Shown here in pieces: positions 21,292 through 28,457 of a stretch of DNA of 34,372 nucleotides. This stretch comes from an uncultured Eubacteriales bacterium (GTDB taxonomy: Bacteria; Bacillota; Clostridia; Christensenellales; CAG-138). The stretch lies in the NCBI GenBank assembly GCA_902802805.1, contig CADCNE010000007.1, positions 1 through 34,372 on the forward strand, written 5' to 3'. Within the stretch, counting starts at the first letter, position 1, and every line of letters begins with the position of its first letter. The notes beneath the pieces were generated by a model. It saw nothing but the letters and a program-made list of their open reading frames with translations. It made no database searches and was not told the origin of the DNA. The translations under genes were made by a program, and so were the position numbers.

Positions 21292-21314
21292 AAATCCGCC
21301 CCCGTAAAGGGCGG
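21290..21314 (-). terminator. Terminator upstream of secA
   Basis: On the minus strand the stem CCGCCC/GGGCGG (21314-21296), with a TTTACGG loop, is followed by ATTTTT. It lies after the small gene ending at 21354 and before secA, so it separates the two transcripts. Confidence 0.7.
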
Positions 21315-21353
21315 AAAAATGTTGCTGACAAAAGGTTCACACGGTCGACACGT

Positions 21354-21569
21354 TCATTCCTTCAGCCGCCGGATTACCTCCCGCATCTTCTCCCGCTGGG
21401 CTTCCGACAGGAAGGGGGAGAGGGTCGAATAGATCTCCTCCATGCGGGTGGGACTCATCTCGCCCGCCTGCTCCTGCTCCCGGGTCATGCGCTTGAGCTC
21501 ATCCAAGAGCGCGTCCTCGCCGCTGTTCTGGCGGTCTTTCACGAACTTCTCCATCTCTTCCGGTGTCAT
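21354..21569 (-). CDS. Small helical hypothetical protein
   Basis: This 71-residue acidic protein (MTPEEMEKFVKDRQNSGED...) is predicted all-helical and ends SEAQREKMREVIRRLKE. I do not recognise a family. I prefer the ATG at 21569 because GGGGGGTG stands a few bases before it. An in-frame ATG at 21584 would add MGGEA. A terminator follows at 21290-21314. It is divergent from the Pro-rich gene at 21658 with only ~90 bp between starts, so the two may share control. The sequence CATACCAT just upstream (minus strand) resembles a sporulation sigma -10, but no matching -35 is clear. Confidence 0.7.
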   Translation of the reverse strand: MTPEEMEKFVKDRQNSGEDALLDELKRMTREQEQAGEMSPTRMEEIYSTLSPFLSEAQREKMREVIRRLKE

Positions 21570-21657
21570 GGCTTCACCCCCCATATCCCATGGTATGCGA
21601 TGCGTGACCCGACTATGCCTGGTAGCAAGGCGGGCCTGTGGCGCATAGAATGAGGGT

Positions 21658-21990
21658 ATGAACGGGTTTATGAATCAAAACCGACCGGACTGCCCGCCGG
21701 GGCCGCCCTCGCCGCCGCCCCATCCGCTGACCTGCGCCCTGGTCCTTGCCGAGCAGGTCCGCTCCGAGCGGGGGCGCATCGGCGTGGAGCAGTACGTGCG
21801 CTCGGTGGGGCCGCTGCTCCCGCCCACCCTCGCTGAGGAGCTCTCCCGCCGCTTGGGCGTGCCCCTGCCGCCGCCTGCAACCCCCGGCCCGCCACCGCCT
21901 CCGCCCAACAAAAAGCCGCCGGAGAACAGCGGCGGCAATCTTGACATACAGCAGTTGTTAAGGATCATGAGCTGCTTGGGGAGGAAGTAA
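21658..21990 (+). CDS. Small proline-rich hypothetical protein
   Basis: The 110-residue protein has Pro-rich segments near residues 13-22 and 70-85. They flank a helical middle (LVLAEQVRSERGRIGVEQYVRSV), and a short hydrophobic C terminus IQQLLRIMSCLGRK follows. No signal peptide or known domain is seen. GAGGG is very close to the first ATG; an in-frame ATG at 21670 is the alternative. The coding frame has normal codon use for the region. It is divergent from the small helical gene, and palindromic element copy 2 follows it. Confidence 0.6.
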   Translation: MNGFMNQNRPDCPPGPPSPPPHPLTCALVLAEQVRSERGRIGVEQYVRSVGPLLPPTLAEELSRRLGVPLPPPATPGPPPPPPNKKPPENSGGNLDIQQLLRIMSCLGRK

Positions 21991-22008
21991 AGGAATGATT
22001 CAAAGCGG

Positions 22009-22144
22009 ACCACCTTTCTTGGAAGAAAGGTGGTGCCAAAGAACTTTAAGAAGGGGGATAATCTTCACTCCACAGACTTTATTCCCTTCTTAAGCTTCTC
22101 TTTTTTGCGCCGCTTTCTTCTCTTCACAGAAGAGAAAAAGCGGC
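22009..22144 (+). repeat. Palindromic intergenic element, copy 2
   Basis: Hairpin A is a perfect 12-bp stem, ACCACCTTTCTT (22009-22020)/AAGAAAGGTGGT (22023-22034). The core starts AAAGAACTTTAAGAAGGGG and contains TTAAGAAGGG (22047-22056)/CCCTTCTTAA (22084-22093). Hairpin B is GCCGCTTT...(22109-22125)/GAAGAGAAAAAGCGGC (22129-22144). Order and core match copy 1 in reverse orientation. Hairpin A differs in sequence between copies but keeps pairing. It occupies most of the gap between the Pro-rich gene and apbE. Confidence 0.8.
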
Positions 22145-22225
22145 AAAAGAAAAACTCCCGCTTCAGATTATTTTAGGCTTGGCGGGGTATCCTGTGCCCA
22201 TCAAGAGCGACAGGAGCGTTAGCTT

Positions 22226-23161
22226 ATGACACTGGAAAAGAGCTTCCCCGCCATGGGGACCGTGCATACAATAACCATCTTCGACGCCGAGGGCCCCGAG
22301 ACGGCCAACGACGCCCGTGAATACCTGATGACGCTGAACAAAGCCTGGACCTGCTTCCGGCCGGACAGCCTCGTTTCCCGGATCAATGGGGCGGCGGGGC
22401 AGGCCCTCGTGGTCGTGGACCGGGACACCTTTGAGGTCCTTCGCCTGAGCAGGATGTACAGCGAGCTCACGGGCGGCGCCTTCGACGTGACGGCAGGCCC
22501 GCTGGCGGGCCTGTGGCGAGAGGCCATTCGGAAGCGGCGGCTGCCCGACGACGAGGCGGTGTGGAACGCCATGGAGCTGGTGGACTGGCGGGATATAGAG
22601 CTGGACAAGGGGACAAGCTCCGTCCGGCTCCGGCGGCCCGGCCAGCGGATCGACCTGGGTGGGATCGCCAAGGGCTACGCCGCCGATGGGCTGAAAGAAA
22701 GGCTGAAGGCCCGGGGCGTCCGTCGGGCGCTCCTCGATCTCGGCGGCACGGTGGCCACCATGGGTTGCCGATTGCCCATCGGCGTCCGGGACCCCTTTCG
22801 CCCCGACGGCGCGCCCATGGGTGCGTTGATGCTGGAGGACCGGGTCGCCGTGACCAGCGGCGTCTACGAGCGCTGCGCCTGGGTGGACGGCCACCGGTAC
22901 CACCACATCGCGGACCCGCGGACGGGCTGCCCCGCTAAAAGCGGCCTAATGTCTGTGACGCTGGTGGGGGAGCAGGGGGCGGCTCTGGACGCCCTGGCCA
23001 CCGCCGCGCTGATCTTGGGCCCGGAGCAAAGCGTGCCGCTGCTGAACGCTCAGTGCATGGACGCTATCTTCGTCACGGACCGGGGCCAGGTCCTGGTCAC
23101 CCGAGGCCTGAAAAACGAATTTCGACTGAACACCACAGGCGCCCGTCTGAGCGTCGCATAG
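22226..23161 (+). CDS. apbE: FAD:protein FMN transferase (ApbE family)
   Basis: ApbE enzymes attach FMN from FAD to a Thr/Ser in target proteins with FMN-binding domains. The 311-residue protein has MGTVHTITIF (residues 10-19), GGAFDVTAGPLAGLW, RIDLGGIAKGYAADGLKERL, HHIADPRTGCPA and the metal-site region LDALATAALILG. No signal peptide or lipobox is seen, although many ApbE proteins are exported. AGGAG is nine bases before the ATG. The next gene, 13 bases later, encodes the expected kind of substrate, but its FMN site is deleted. Confidence 0.93.
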   Translation: MTLEKSFPAMGTVHTITIFDAEGPETANDAREYLMTLNKAWTCFRPDSLVSRINGAAGQALVVVDRDTFEVLRLSRMYSELTGGAFDVTAGPLAGLWREAIRKRRLPDDEAVWNAMELVDWRDIELDKGTSSVRLRRPGQRIDLGGIAKGYAADGLKERLKARGVRRALLDLGGTVATMGCRLPIGVRDPFRPDGAPMGALMLEDRVAVTSGVYERCAWVDGHRYHHIADPRTGCPAKSGLMSVTLVGEQGAALDALATAALILGPEQSVPLLNAQCMDAIFVTDRGQVLVTRGLKNEFRLNTTGARLSVA

Positions 23162-23174
23162 AAAGGAGCACCTC

Positions 23175-24407
23175 ATGGAATCCATAAAAGCCAAAGCCGC
23201 CGCCCTCTGGCGCAAACTCAACAAGGCACAATGGCTGCGCCACGGCGTACAGTTCATTTCCTTCCTCCTGTTTCCCGGCCTGTTTCTCACCGTCTTCAAC
23301 GCCCTTCGGGACGTGGTGACGGCGCTGGTCACGGGCACCTTCGCCCTTTCCGCCCTCAGCGGGAGCCTTATCACCCTGGTGGCGGTCGTCGGCGTCACCG
23401 CCCTGTGGGGCCGGTTCTTCTGCGGGTACCTCTGCACCTTCGGCGCGCTGCAGGAGCTCTTGGCCTTCGCGGGCAGGAAGCTGCTGCCGGGCCTTAAAAA
23501 GGTGCCCGAGAAGGCGGACAAGGCCCTGAAATATGTGAAGTACGGCGTCCTGCTGGCTGTGGTCCTCCTGGTCTGGACCCTGCAGCTTCCCGTGGACAGC
23601 ACCCTGAGCCCCTGGGGCGTGTTCGGCACGCTGCTGTCGGGGAACCTCGGCGTCATGGCTGACGCGGTGCCCACCCTGGGCTTCGGCCTGCTGCTGGCCA
23701 TTCTGATCGTTTCCCTCTTTGTGGAGCGGGCTTTCTGCCGGTACCTCTGCCCCCTGGGCGCCCTGTTCACGCCCCTCTCCGCCGGGCGGCTGTTCCGCAT
23801 CCGGCGTATGGAGAGCGCCTGCACCGGCTGCCAGGGCTGCACCCGGGCCTGCGCCATGGGCATCACCGTCCATGAGGACAGCTGCGTCCGCTCCGGCGAG
23901 TGCATCGACTGTATGAAGTGCCTGGCCGCCTGCCATCCTCAAGCATTGCGTACGGCCCCCGCTCCTGCGGTGGCGGGCACGGCCTCGGCTCTGGCCCTCT
24001 GCGGCCTCATTGAGGTGGGCAGGATCGCGGTGCCGGAGGAGACCACGGCCCCGGCCGTCGCCTATGTCACCGACCTCTCTGGCGGCCAAGTGGTCTCCGC
24101 GGAGGAGTCCTCTCCCGCGAGCAAATATGCGGACGGCGTCTACACCGGCAGCGGCAGCGGCTTTAGGGGCGTCGTCTCCGCTCAGGTCACAGTGGAAAGC
24201 GGCCGCATCACGGACGTGACCATCCTCTCGAGCCGGGACGACAGCGACTTCCTCCAGCGGGCCGAGTCCGGCGTGCGACGCCCTGCAGCTCGATACCTCC
24301 GCCCTGCCCGAGATCACCAACTCCCGGGGCCACGGCAAGGGTGGCCGCAACAACGGCGGCACCGACGGCCAAAACGGGCCAGACAGCGGCGCCAACGGCC
24401 AGAATGA
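23175..24407 (+). CDS. Membrane 4Fe-4S protein (NapH/polyferredoxin-like) with broken FMN-binding domain
   Basis: This is a membrane electron-transfer protein. Several hydrophobic segments carry two CxxxC motifs (CGYLCTFGALQE, CRYLCPLGALF) typical of NapH/NosR/RnfD-associated proteins. Two ferredoxin-type clusters follow (CTGCQGCTRACAMG and CIDCMKCLAACHP), then a further hydrophobic segment and the start of an FMN-binding domain (YADGVYTGSGSGFRGVVSAQ). After about codon 367 (ESGV) the frame changes to a low-quality Arg/Pro-rich tail. The SGAT-type FMN-attachment motif is missing. GAAAGGAG precedes the ATG. The N-terminal part may still fold; flavinylation cannot occur as encoded. Confidence 0.88.
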   Translation: MESIKAKAAALWRKLNKAQWLRHGVQFISFLLFPGLFLTVFNALRDVVTALVTGTFALSALSGSLITLVAVVGVTALWGRFFCGYLCTFGALQELLAFAGRKLLPGLKKVPEKADKALKYVKYGVLLAVVLLVWTLQLPVDSTLSPWGVFGTLLSGNLGVMADAVPTLGFGLLLAILIVSLFVERAFCRYLCPLGALFTPLSAGRLFRIRRMESACTGCQGCTRACAMGITVHEDSCVRSGECIDCMKCLAACHPQALRTAPAPAVAGTASALALCGLIEVGRIAVPEETTAPAVAYVTDLSGGQVVSAEESSPASKYADGVYTGSGSGFRGVVSAQVTVESGRITDVTILSSRDDSDFLQRAESGVRRPAARYLRPARDHQLPGPRQGWPQQRRHRRPKRARQRRQRPE

Positions 24408-24453
24408 GCCCGGCCGAAAAGCCAAGCGCAAGGGCGGCAAGAACAAAGGATAA
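24274..24453 (+). pseudogene. Out-of-frame C-terminal remnant of the FMN-binding membrane protein
   Basis: One frame over from the preceding gene, 60 codons read CDALQLDTSALPEITNSRG, then a Gly/Asn/Lys-rich tail ending AKRKGGKNKG and a TAA. CDALQL fits the last helix of an FMN-binding domain, so this is the original C terminus. It was joined by a deletion that removed the FMN-attachment segment and shifted the frame. It is not separately translated as far as I can see. Confidence 0.7.
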
Positions 24454-24458
24454 CAAAC

Positions 24459-24491
24459 AGCGCCGACGGTTTCCCGTCGGCGCTTTGCTGT
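24459..24491 (+). terminator. Hairpin terminator, probably serving both flanking genes
   Basis: An 11-bp stem AGCGCCGACGG (24459-24469)/CCGTCGGCGCT (24474-24484) with a TTTC loop lies between the convergent Fe-S gene and esterase gene. The T-tail is short on both strands. Confidence 0.7.
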
Positions 24492-24498
24492 ATAAGTA

Positions 24499-25236
24499 TT
24501 ATGGATGTCCTAAAACATGATCGATGAAATACGGCAGCTGCTTGCGCCACCAGGGCCAGTCGTGGTTCACGTCGTAGCCCCAGAAGTCGGCCCAGTGGGG
24601 AACGCCCTTCTCGTTCAGGATGGCGTCCAAGGCGCGGGAATCTCCGATCATCTGGTCCTCCCAGGCCCCCTGGCCGCAGCAGAAGATGATGGTGCCCTGG
24701 CGGTACAGGTCCATCCAGGGATGGTCTGCGGGCATGTTGGGCAGGAAGTGGAGGGGCGAGTTGGCGTAGACGAGATCGTCCATGTACCCGCCGAAGAAGT
24801 GGCTGGCGTTGAAGAGCCCGCTGAGGGAGATGAAGCAGTCGAACATGTCCGGCCGGCGGAAAAAGGCGTTGGCCGCGTGGACGCCGCCCATGCTGCAGCC
24901 CGTGGCCATGGCCCGCTCGCCCCAGGCGAGGTGCTGGGGCACCAGCTCCTCCACCACGTAGTGGAACCAGCGCTCCTGCTGCTCGGACCGCCAGCGGCCG
25001 TCGCCGCCCTCGTTGGACCAGGTCTCCTCGTCGATGCTGTCCACCAGCAGGATGCGGAGCTTCCCGGCCTCGATCCAGGGCCGCACGGTCTCGATCATGC
25101 CGAAGTTCTTAAAGTCCCAGGTGTGCCCGTTCTGGGGCTGGAACGCGAGGCACAGCTTCCCGGCGTGGCCGATGAGGGCGTGCTCCATGTCCCGATTCAA
25201 AATGGGGCTGTAGTTCTTGAAATACTGTTCCTGCAT
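24499..25236 (-). CDS. Alpha/beta-hydrolase, esterase-like
   Basis: The 245-residue soluble protein has the nucleophile elbow GCSMGG (Ser in ATGCSMGGVHAAN) and a C-terminal His in NHDWPWWRKQLPYF, as in esterase D-like hydrolases. An Asp partner cannot be assigned with certainty. No signal peptide is seen. AGGAGG sits in the nine-base gap after the upstream ATP-grasp gene, so the two are one operon. Substrate unknown; the pairing suggests it acts on, or releases, the product of the ligase (inference). Confidence 0.88.
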   Translation of the reverse strand: MQEQYFKNYSPILNRDMEHALIGHAGKLCLAFQPQNGHTWDFKNFGMIETVRPWIEAGKLRILLVDSIDEETWSNEGGDGRWRSEQQERWFHYVVEELVPQHLAWGERAMATGCSMGGVHAANAFFRRPDMFDCFISLSGLFNASHFFGGYMDDLVYANSPLHFLPNMPADHPWMDLYRQGTIIFCCGQGAWEDQMIGDSRALDAILNEKGVPHWADFWGYDVNHDWPWWRKQLPYFIDHVLGHP

Positions 25237-25245
25237 GCTGCCTCC

Positions 25246-26439
25246 TTATGCCCACTCCTGGACGAAGTGGATGAACTCCTGGACCTCCTGTTCGCTGTAG
25301 GCCTGAGCCATGTACATCATGCAGCCCATGGTGGCCCACATGATCTCAGGCATCCGCTCGCACATGGTCATGCGGTCGCCGTACTTCGCCATGATCTCCT
25401 CATGGGAGTGCTTGTAGGTGCGGGAGTCCTTGCGGCTGGCGTAGACGCACCAGTGGTCCTGGCCGCTGGGGGGCAGGAGGCGCTTATCGGTGGTGATCAT
25501 GTCCGCCCAGATTCTATACACGTCCGTGGCGTGGCCGTAGTCAATCATGTCCGGGGTGTAGCCGCCCGCGGGCCGCATGTTCACCTCCAGGGCCACGAAA
25601 TCGCCCTCCTCGCCGAGGCCCTTGCGAGCCTTCGTCAGGCGGAAGAACTCGAAGTGGACGAACCGGCTCTTGACCTTGAACGCCTTCACGGTCCGGCGGC
25701 CCAGCTCCTGGAGGGCGGGGGGCACCTCCTTGAGGGTGTAGTAGGCAAGCTCCAGGTCGTTGTTCACCAGGTCCGCGATGGACGGCGGGAACACGGCGGA
25801 GTTCTCAAAGAGCACCTCGCTCTTTGAATCCACCACGGCGTCGTAGGAGTAGATATCGCCGTAGATGAACTCCTCCATGACGTAGGGCACGTCGGGCTTG
25901 TTTTGGAAGAAATCGGCAAGGTCCTGGTCGTTTTCAAGCTTCCAGGTGTCCGCCGCGCCTACGCCCACGTCGGGCTTCACGATGACGGGGTAGCCGCCGA
26001 TGTCGCTGAGGAAGGCCCTGGCCGCGGCCTCGTCCGTGACCAGGTGGGACCGGGCGGTGGGGATATTCGCGGAGGCGTAGACGGGCTTCATGCCGTACTT
26101 GTGCTTCCAGGAGCCGATCTCCTCGTACTTGACGCCGGTGGTGATGTTGAAGTCCGTGCGCAGCTTCGCGTCCTGGATGAGCCAGTACTCGTTGTTGCTT
26201 TCCAGCCAGTCGATCTTCCCGTACTTGAAGGAGAAGAAGGCCACGGCCCGAAAGACCTGCTCATAGCTCTCCAGGGTGTCCACCCGGTAGTATTCCGTCA
26301 GCGCGGCCTTCAGCGGCGCCTCCAGATCGTCATAGGGGCAGTCGCCGATGCCCAGCACGTTCACACCGTTCTTCTTGAGCCGGTCGCAGAAGTTCCAGTA
26401 GGTGTGGGGGAAGTAGGGGGAAATAAACACAAAGTTCAT
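25246..26439 (-). CDS. ATP-grasp ligase (carbamoyl-phosphate synthase/biotin carboxylase-like fold)
   Basis: ATP-grasp enzymes join a carboxylate to an amine or thiol through an acyl-phosphate. The 397-residue protein has the ATP-binding Lys in YPVIVKPDVGVGAADT, the hinge YVMEEFIYGD and the Mg-binding Glu/Asn pair in ALEVNMRPAGGYTPDM. The start at 26439 (MNFVFISPYFPHTYW) has GAGG seven bases upstream. The frame is open 39 codons further upstream but has no good site there and would run through the promoter. The ligated substrates are unknown. It forms an operon with the esterase. Confidence 0.9.
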   Translation of the reverse strand: MNFVFISPYFPHTYWNFCDRLKKNGVNVLGIGDCPYDDLEAPLKAALTEYYRVDTLESYEQVFRAVAFFSFKYGKIDWLESNNEYWLIQDAKLRTDFNITTGVKYEEIGSWKHKYGMKPVYASANIPTARSHLVTDEAAARAFLSDIGGYPVIVKPDVGVGAADTWKLENDQDLADFFQNKPDVPYVMEEFIYGDIYSYDAVVDSKSEVLFENSAVFPPSIADLVNNDLELAYYTLKEVPPALQELGRRTVKAFKVKSRFVHFEFFRLTKARKGLGEEGDFVALEVNMRPAGGYTPDMIDYGHATDVYRIWADMITTDKRLLPPSGQDHWCVYASRKDSRTYKHSHEEIMAKYGDRMTMCERMPEIMWATMGCMMYMAQAYSEQEVQEFIHFVQEWA

Positions 26440-26494
26440 AGATATACCTCGTTTCGCACGTTTCAAAAGAAGTCTTGAACAAAGAATGGTACAT

Positions 26495-26523
26495 AGTATA
26501 CGACAGAATCCTCCCGGAATCAA
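26495..26523 (-). promoter_or_regulatory. Promoter of the ATP-grasp/esterase operon
   Basis: On the minus strand TTGATT (26523-26518) and TATACT (26500-26495) have a 17-bp spacer. The predicted start is near 26488, leaving a leader of about 48 bases to the ATG at 26439. Confidence 0.8.
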
Positions 26524-26601
26524 GGCTATCCCGTCATTTTTCGGCGAAAGGCGCAAAAAAGTAAACGATTTGAAACATGCGGAAAAAATTTCAAAAAGGA
26601 A

Positions 26602-26633
26602 AGGACAAACCGGCGATTCTGTGGTAATATACT
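26602..26633 (+). promoter_or_regulatory. Candidate hpf promoter
   Basis: AGGACA (26602-26607) and TAATAT (26625-26630) have 17-bp spacing. An overlapping TATACT (26628-26633) would need a 20-bp spacer. The region is divergent from the ATP-grasp promoter and A/T-rich upstream. Confidence 0.5.
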
Positions 26634-26680
26634 AATAGGCGCGAGGAAACGATATGATCGCGTCAGAGGGAGTGAAAGAT

Positions 26681-27211
26681 ATGCGTATTTCCATTTCCGG
26701 AAAAAACCTTGAAGTCTCCGACTACATGCGGGAGACCGCGGAGAAGAAGCTGAACAAGCTCTCCAAGTTCTTCCCCCAGGATGCGGACGCCCAGGTGAGC
26801 TTGGCCGTAGAGAAGAACCGCCACATCGTGGAGGTCACCGTTCCCTATGAGGGCCGTATCATCCGGGCGGAGGAGACATCCGGCGACATGTACGCGTCTT
26901 TGGACAACGTGGTGAGCAAGCTGGAGAAGCAGGTGCAGCGGTACCGCACCCGGCAGGATCGTCGGCGCAAGTCCGGCGAGGTCATCGCGGACTTTGCCCC
27001 CGTGGCGGTGGAGGAGGAGAAGGAGGCCTTCACGCCCCGGATCGTGCGTACCAAGAAGTTTGTCATTCGGCCCATGAGCGAGGAGGAGGCCATGCTCCAG
27101 ATGGAGATGCTGGGCCATTCCTTCTTCGTGTTCGAGAATTCCGAGACCGGCGACGTGAACGTCCTGTACGTCCGCAAAGACGGGAATTACGGCCTCATTG
27201 AGAGAGCATAA
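26681..27211 (+). CDS. hpf: Ribosome hibernation promoting factor, long form
   Basis: Long HPF dimerises 70S ribosomes into inactive 100S particles in stationary phase. The protein has the N-terminal S30AE/YfiA domain (MRISISGKNLEVSDYMRET...) and, after a charged linker, the C-terminal dimerisation domain (KFVIRPMSEEEAMLQMEMLGHSFFVF...DVNVLYVRKDGNYGLIE). I choose the ATG at 26681 (176 residues), which matches the family start and has GAGGGAG upstream. An in-frame ATG at 26654 with GAGGAAA is possible and adds nine residues. The gene is monocistronic, with its own promoter and terminator. Confidence 0.95.
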   Translation: MRISISGKNLEVSDYMRETAEKKLNKLSKFFPQDADAQVSLAVEKNRHIVEVTVPYEGRIIRAEETSGDMYASLDNVVSKLEKQVQRYRTRQDRRRKSGEVIADFAPVAVEEEKEAFTPRIVRTKKFVIRPMSEEEAMLQMEMLGHSFFVFENSETGDVNVLYVRKDGNYGLIERA

Positions 27212-27229
27212 AGCGATAGCATGATGCTG

Positions 27230-27255
27230 ACGCCCCGCATCAGCGGGGCGTTTTC
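27230..27255 (+). terminator. Terminator of hpf
   Basis: A 9-bp stem ACGCCCCGC (27230-27238)/GCGGGGCGT (27243-27251) with an ATCA loop is followed by TTTC, 18 bases after the hpf stop. Confidence 0.88.
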
Positions 27256-27269
27256 ATGCCCGAAAACCA

Positions 27270-27298
27270 TTGTCAACGAAACCTTTATCCCGTATACT
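27270..27298 (+). promoter_or_regulatory. Promoter of the VanZ-VOC gene, predicting a leaderless mRNA
   Basis: TTGTCA (27270-27275) and TATACT (27293-27298) have a 17-bp spacer. The ATG at 27305 begins six bases after the -10, where transcription itself should start. No Shine-Dalgarno is present. Confidence 0.8.
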
Positions 27299-27304
27299 GT
27301 ACCT

Positions 27305-28393
27305 ATGAGCATTCGCATCAACAGCCGCATCTTTCTGATGGCCATCACCGCGTTCGTGGCGGTGTTCATCGTGCTGCTGCCCGCCATCGACCGGCGGGTG
27401 TGCCGGAAGCTGGGCCTCAATCTCCAGCACGGCCTCAGCGAGAACGCCAACGCCGACGCCCTGCTGCGGCTTCGGCAGTTGGTGCTGTACGCCGTGTTCC
27501 TGGTGTACGTGGCGGCCTTTTTGATCATCGTGTTCTTCTCCCGTTCCACCGCGGACGGGTACCAGGTCCATGTGGCCCCCTTCCAGGATCTCTATAACGC
27601 CGTGGAGACGGAACGGGGGCTGGTGGATGTCATCGTGACCATCTTCCGGGAGGGGATCGCGGAGGGCCTGAGCCGGGTGGATATCATCCGGCCCCAGGAC
27701 ATCGCCCAGGTGTACCTGAACGTGATGCTGTTCGTGCCCATGGGGTATCTGCTCCCGTACGTGTTCAACTGGTTCCGGGCCCGGGCGACCATCCGCCCGG
27801 TGGTGGCCTGCTTCGTCATCTCCCTGGTCACGGAGAACATGCAGCTGATCTTCCGCCGGGGGCTCTACGATCTCGATGATCTTCTGTCCAACACCCTGGG
27901 GGGCTTCATCGGGCAGCTGCTGTTCCTGCTGATCGCTTACGTGGTGACCCACCCCGACTGGCGGCGGGAGCTTCGATCCTACCACCGCTGGAAGCGCCAC
28001 GCCCGGCACATGACCCTGTACCCCTTCGCCCGGAGGATCGGACTCAGCCGCACCACGCTCCTCGCCACCTACGAGGAGGCAGTGTGGGACTTCTACGTGG
28101 ACAAGCTGGGGTTCCGGGTGAAGAAGCAGGTCATGGACCTCAAGGACATGGAGACCCGGTTCCTGCTGGTCATGGGCTCCTCCCAGGTGGAGGTCATCTG
28201 CTTCAACAAAAAGAAGATGATCCCGGTCCAGTATCTCACCATCTCCGCCCGGAACCTGACGAAGATCAAGAAGCGGCTGGAGAAAAACGGCATACAGGTG
28301 GGGGACTTCCACCGGGACCCCTATACGGATCTGCGGTGTTTGTCATTTACCGGTCCGGACAGGGTCTGCATCACCGTTATCGAACAGCAGTAA
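27305..28393 (+). CDS. VanZ family membrane protein fused to a VOC-like domain
   Basis: The 362-residue protein has two parts. Residues ~9-215 form a VanZ domain: TM segments near 11-28 and 58-78, VAPFQDLYNAV, NVMLFVPMGYLLPYV (139-153), a further TM near 163-176, and ENMQLIFRRGLYDLDDLLSNTLGG (177-200) with a last TM at ~201-214. Residues ~245-361 look like a glyoxalase/VOC module (AVWDFYVDKLGFRVKK, FLLVMGSSQVEVICF, CLSFTGPDRVCITVIE). VanZ proteins are linked to teicoplanin tolerance; the general function is unclear. The start is the ATG at 27305; an earlier in-frame ATG (27221) would lie across the hpf terminator and this gene's promoter. The mRNA is probably leaderless. Confidence 0.87.
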   Translation: MSIRINSRIFLMAITAFVAVFIVLLPAIDRRVCRKLGLNLQHGLSENANADALLRLRQLVLYAVFLVYVAAFLIIVFFSRSTADGYQVHVAPFQDLYNAVETERGLVDVIVTIFREGIAEGLSRVDIIRPQDIAQVYLNVMLFVPMGYLLPYVFNWFRARATIRPVVACFVISLVTENMQLIFRRGLYDLDDLLSNTLGGFIGQLLFLLIAYVVTHPDWRRELRSYHRWKRHARHMTLYPFARRIGLSRTTLLATYEEAVWDFYVDKLGFRVKKQVMDLKDMETRFLLVMGSSQVEVICFNKKKMIPVQYLTISARNLTKIKKRLEKNGIQVGDFHRDPYTDLRCLSFTGPDRVCITVIEQQ

Positions 28394-28420
28394 TTTTGGA
28401 ATCGAGAACAAAACCACGAC

Positions 28421-28450
28421 TTTACAGACTGCCGTTTCCTTTGGTATACT
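28421..28450 (+). promoter_or_regulatory. Promoter of the broken NlpC/P60 lipoprotein gene, leaderless type
   Basis: TTTACA (28421-28426) and TATACT (28445-28450) have an 18-bp spacer. The ATG at 28458 is seven bases beyond the -10, and no Shine-Dalgarno is visible. Confidence 0.75.
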
Positions 28451-28457
28451 GTCATTT

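Noticed and set aside
21600..21657. CATAGAAT upstream of the Pro-rich gene as a sporulation sigma-factor -10
   Set aside because: No matching -35 is present and it lies too close to the start codon.
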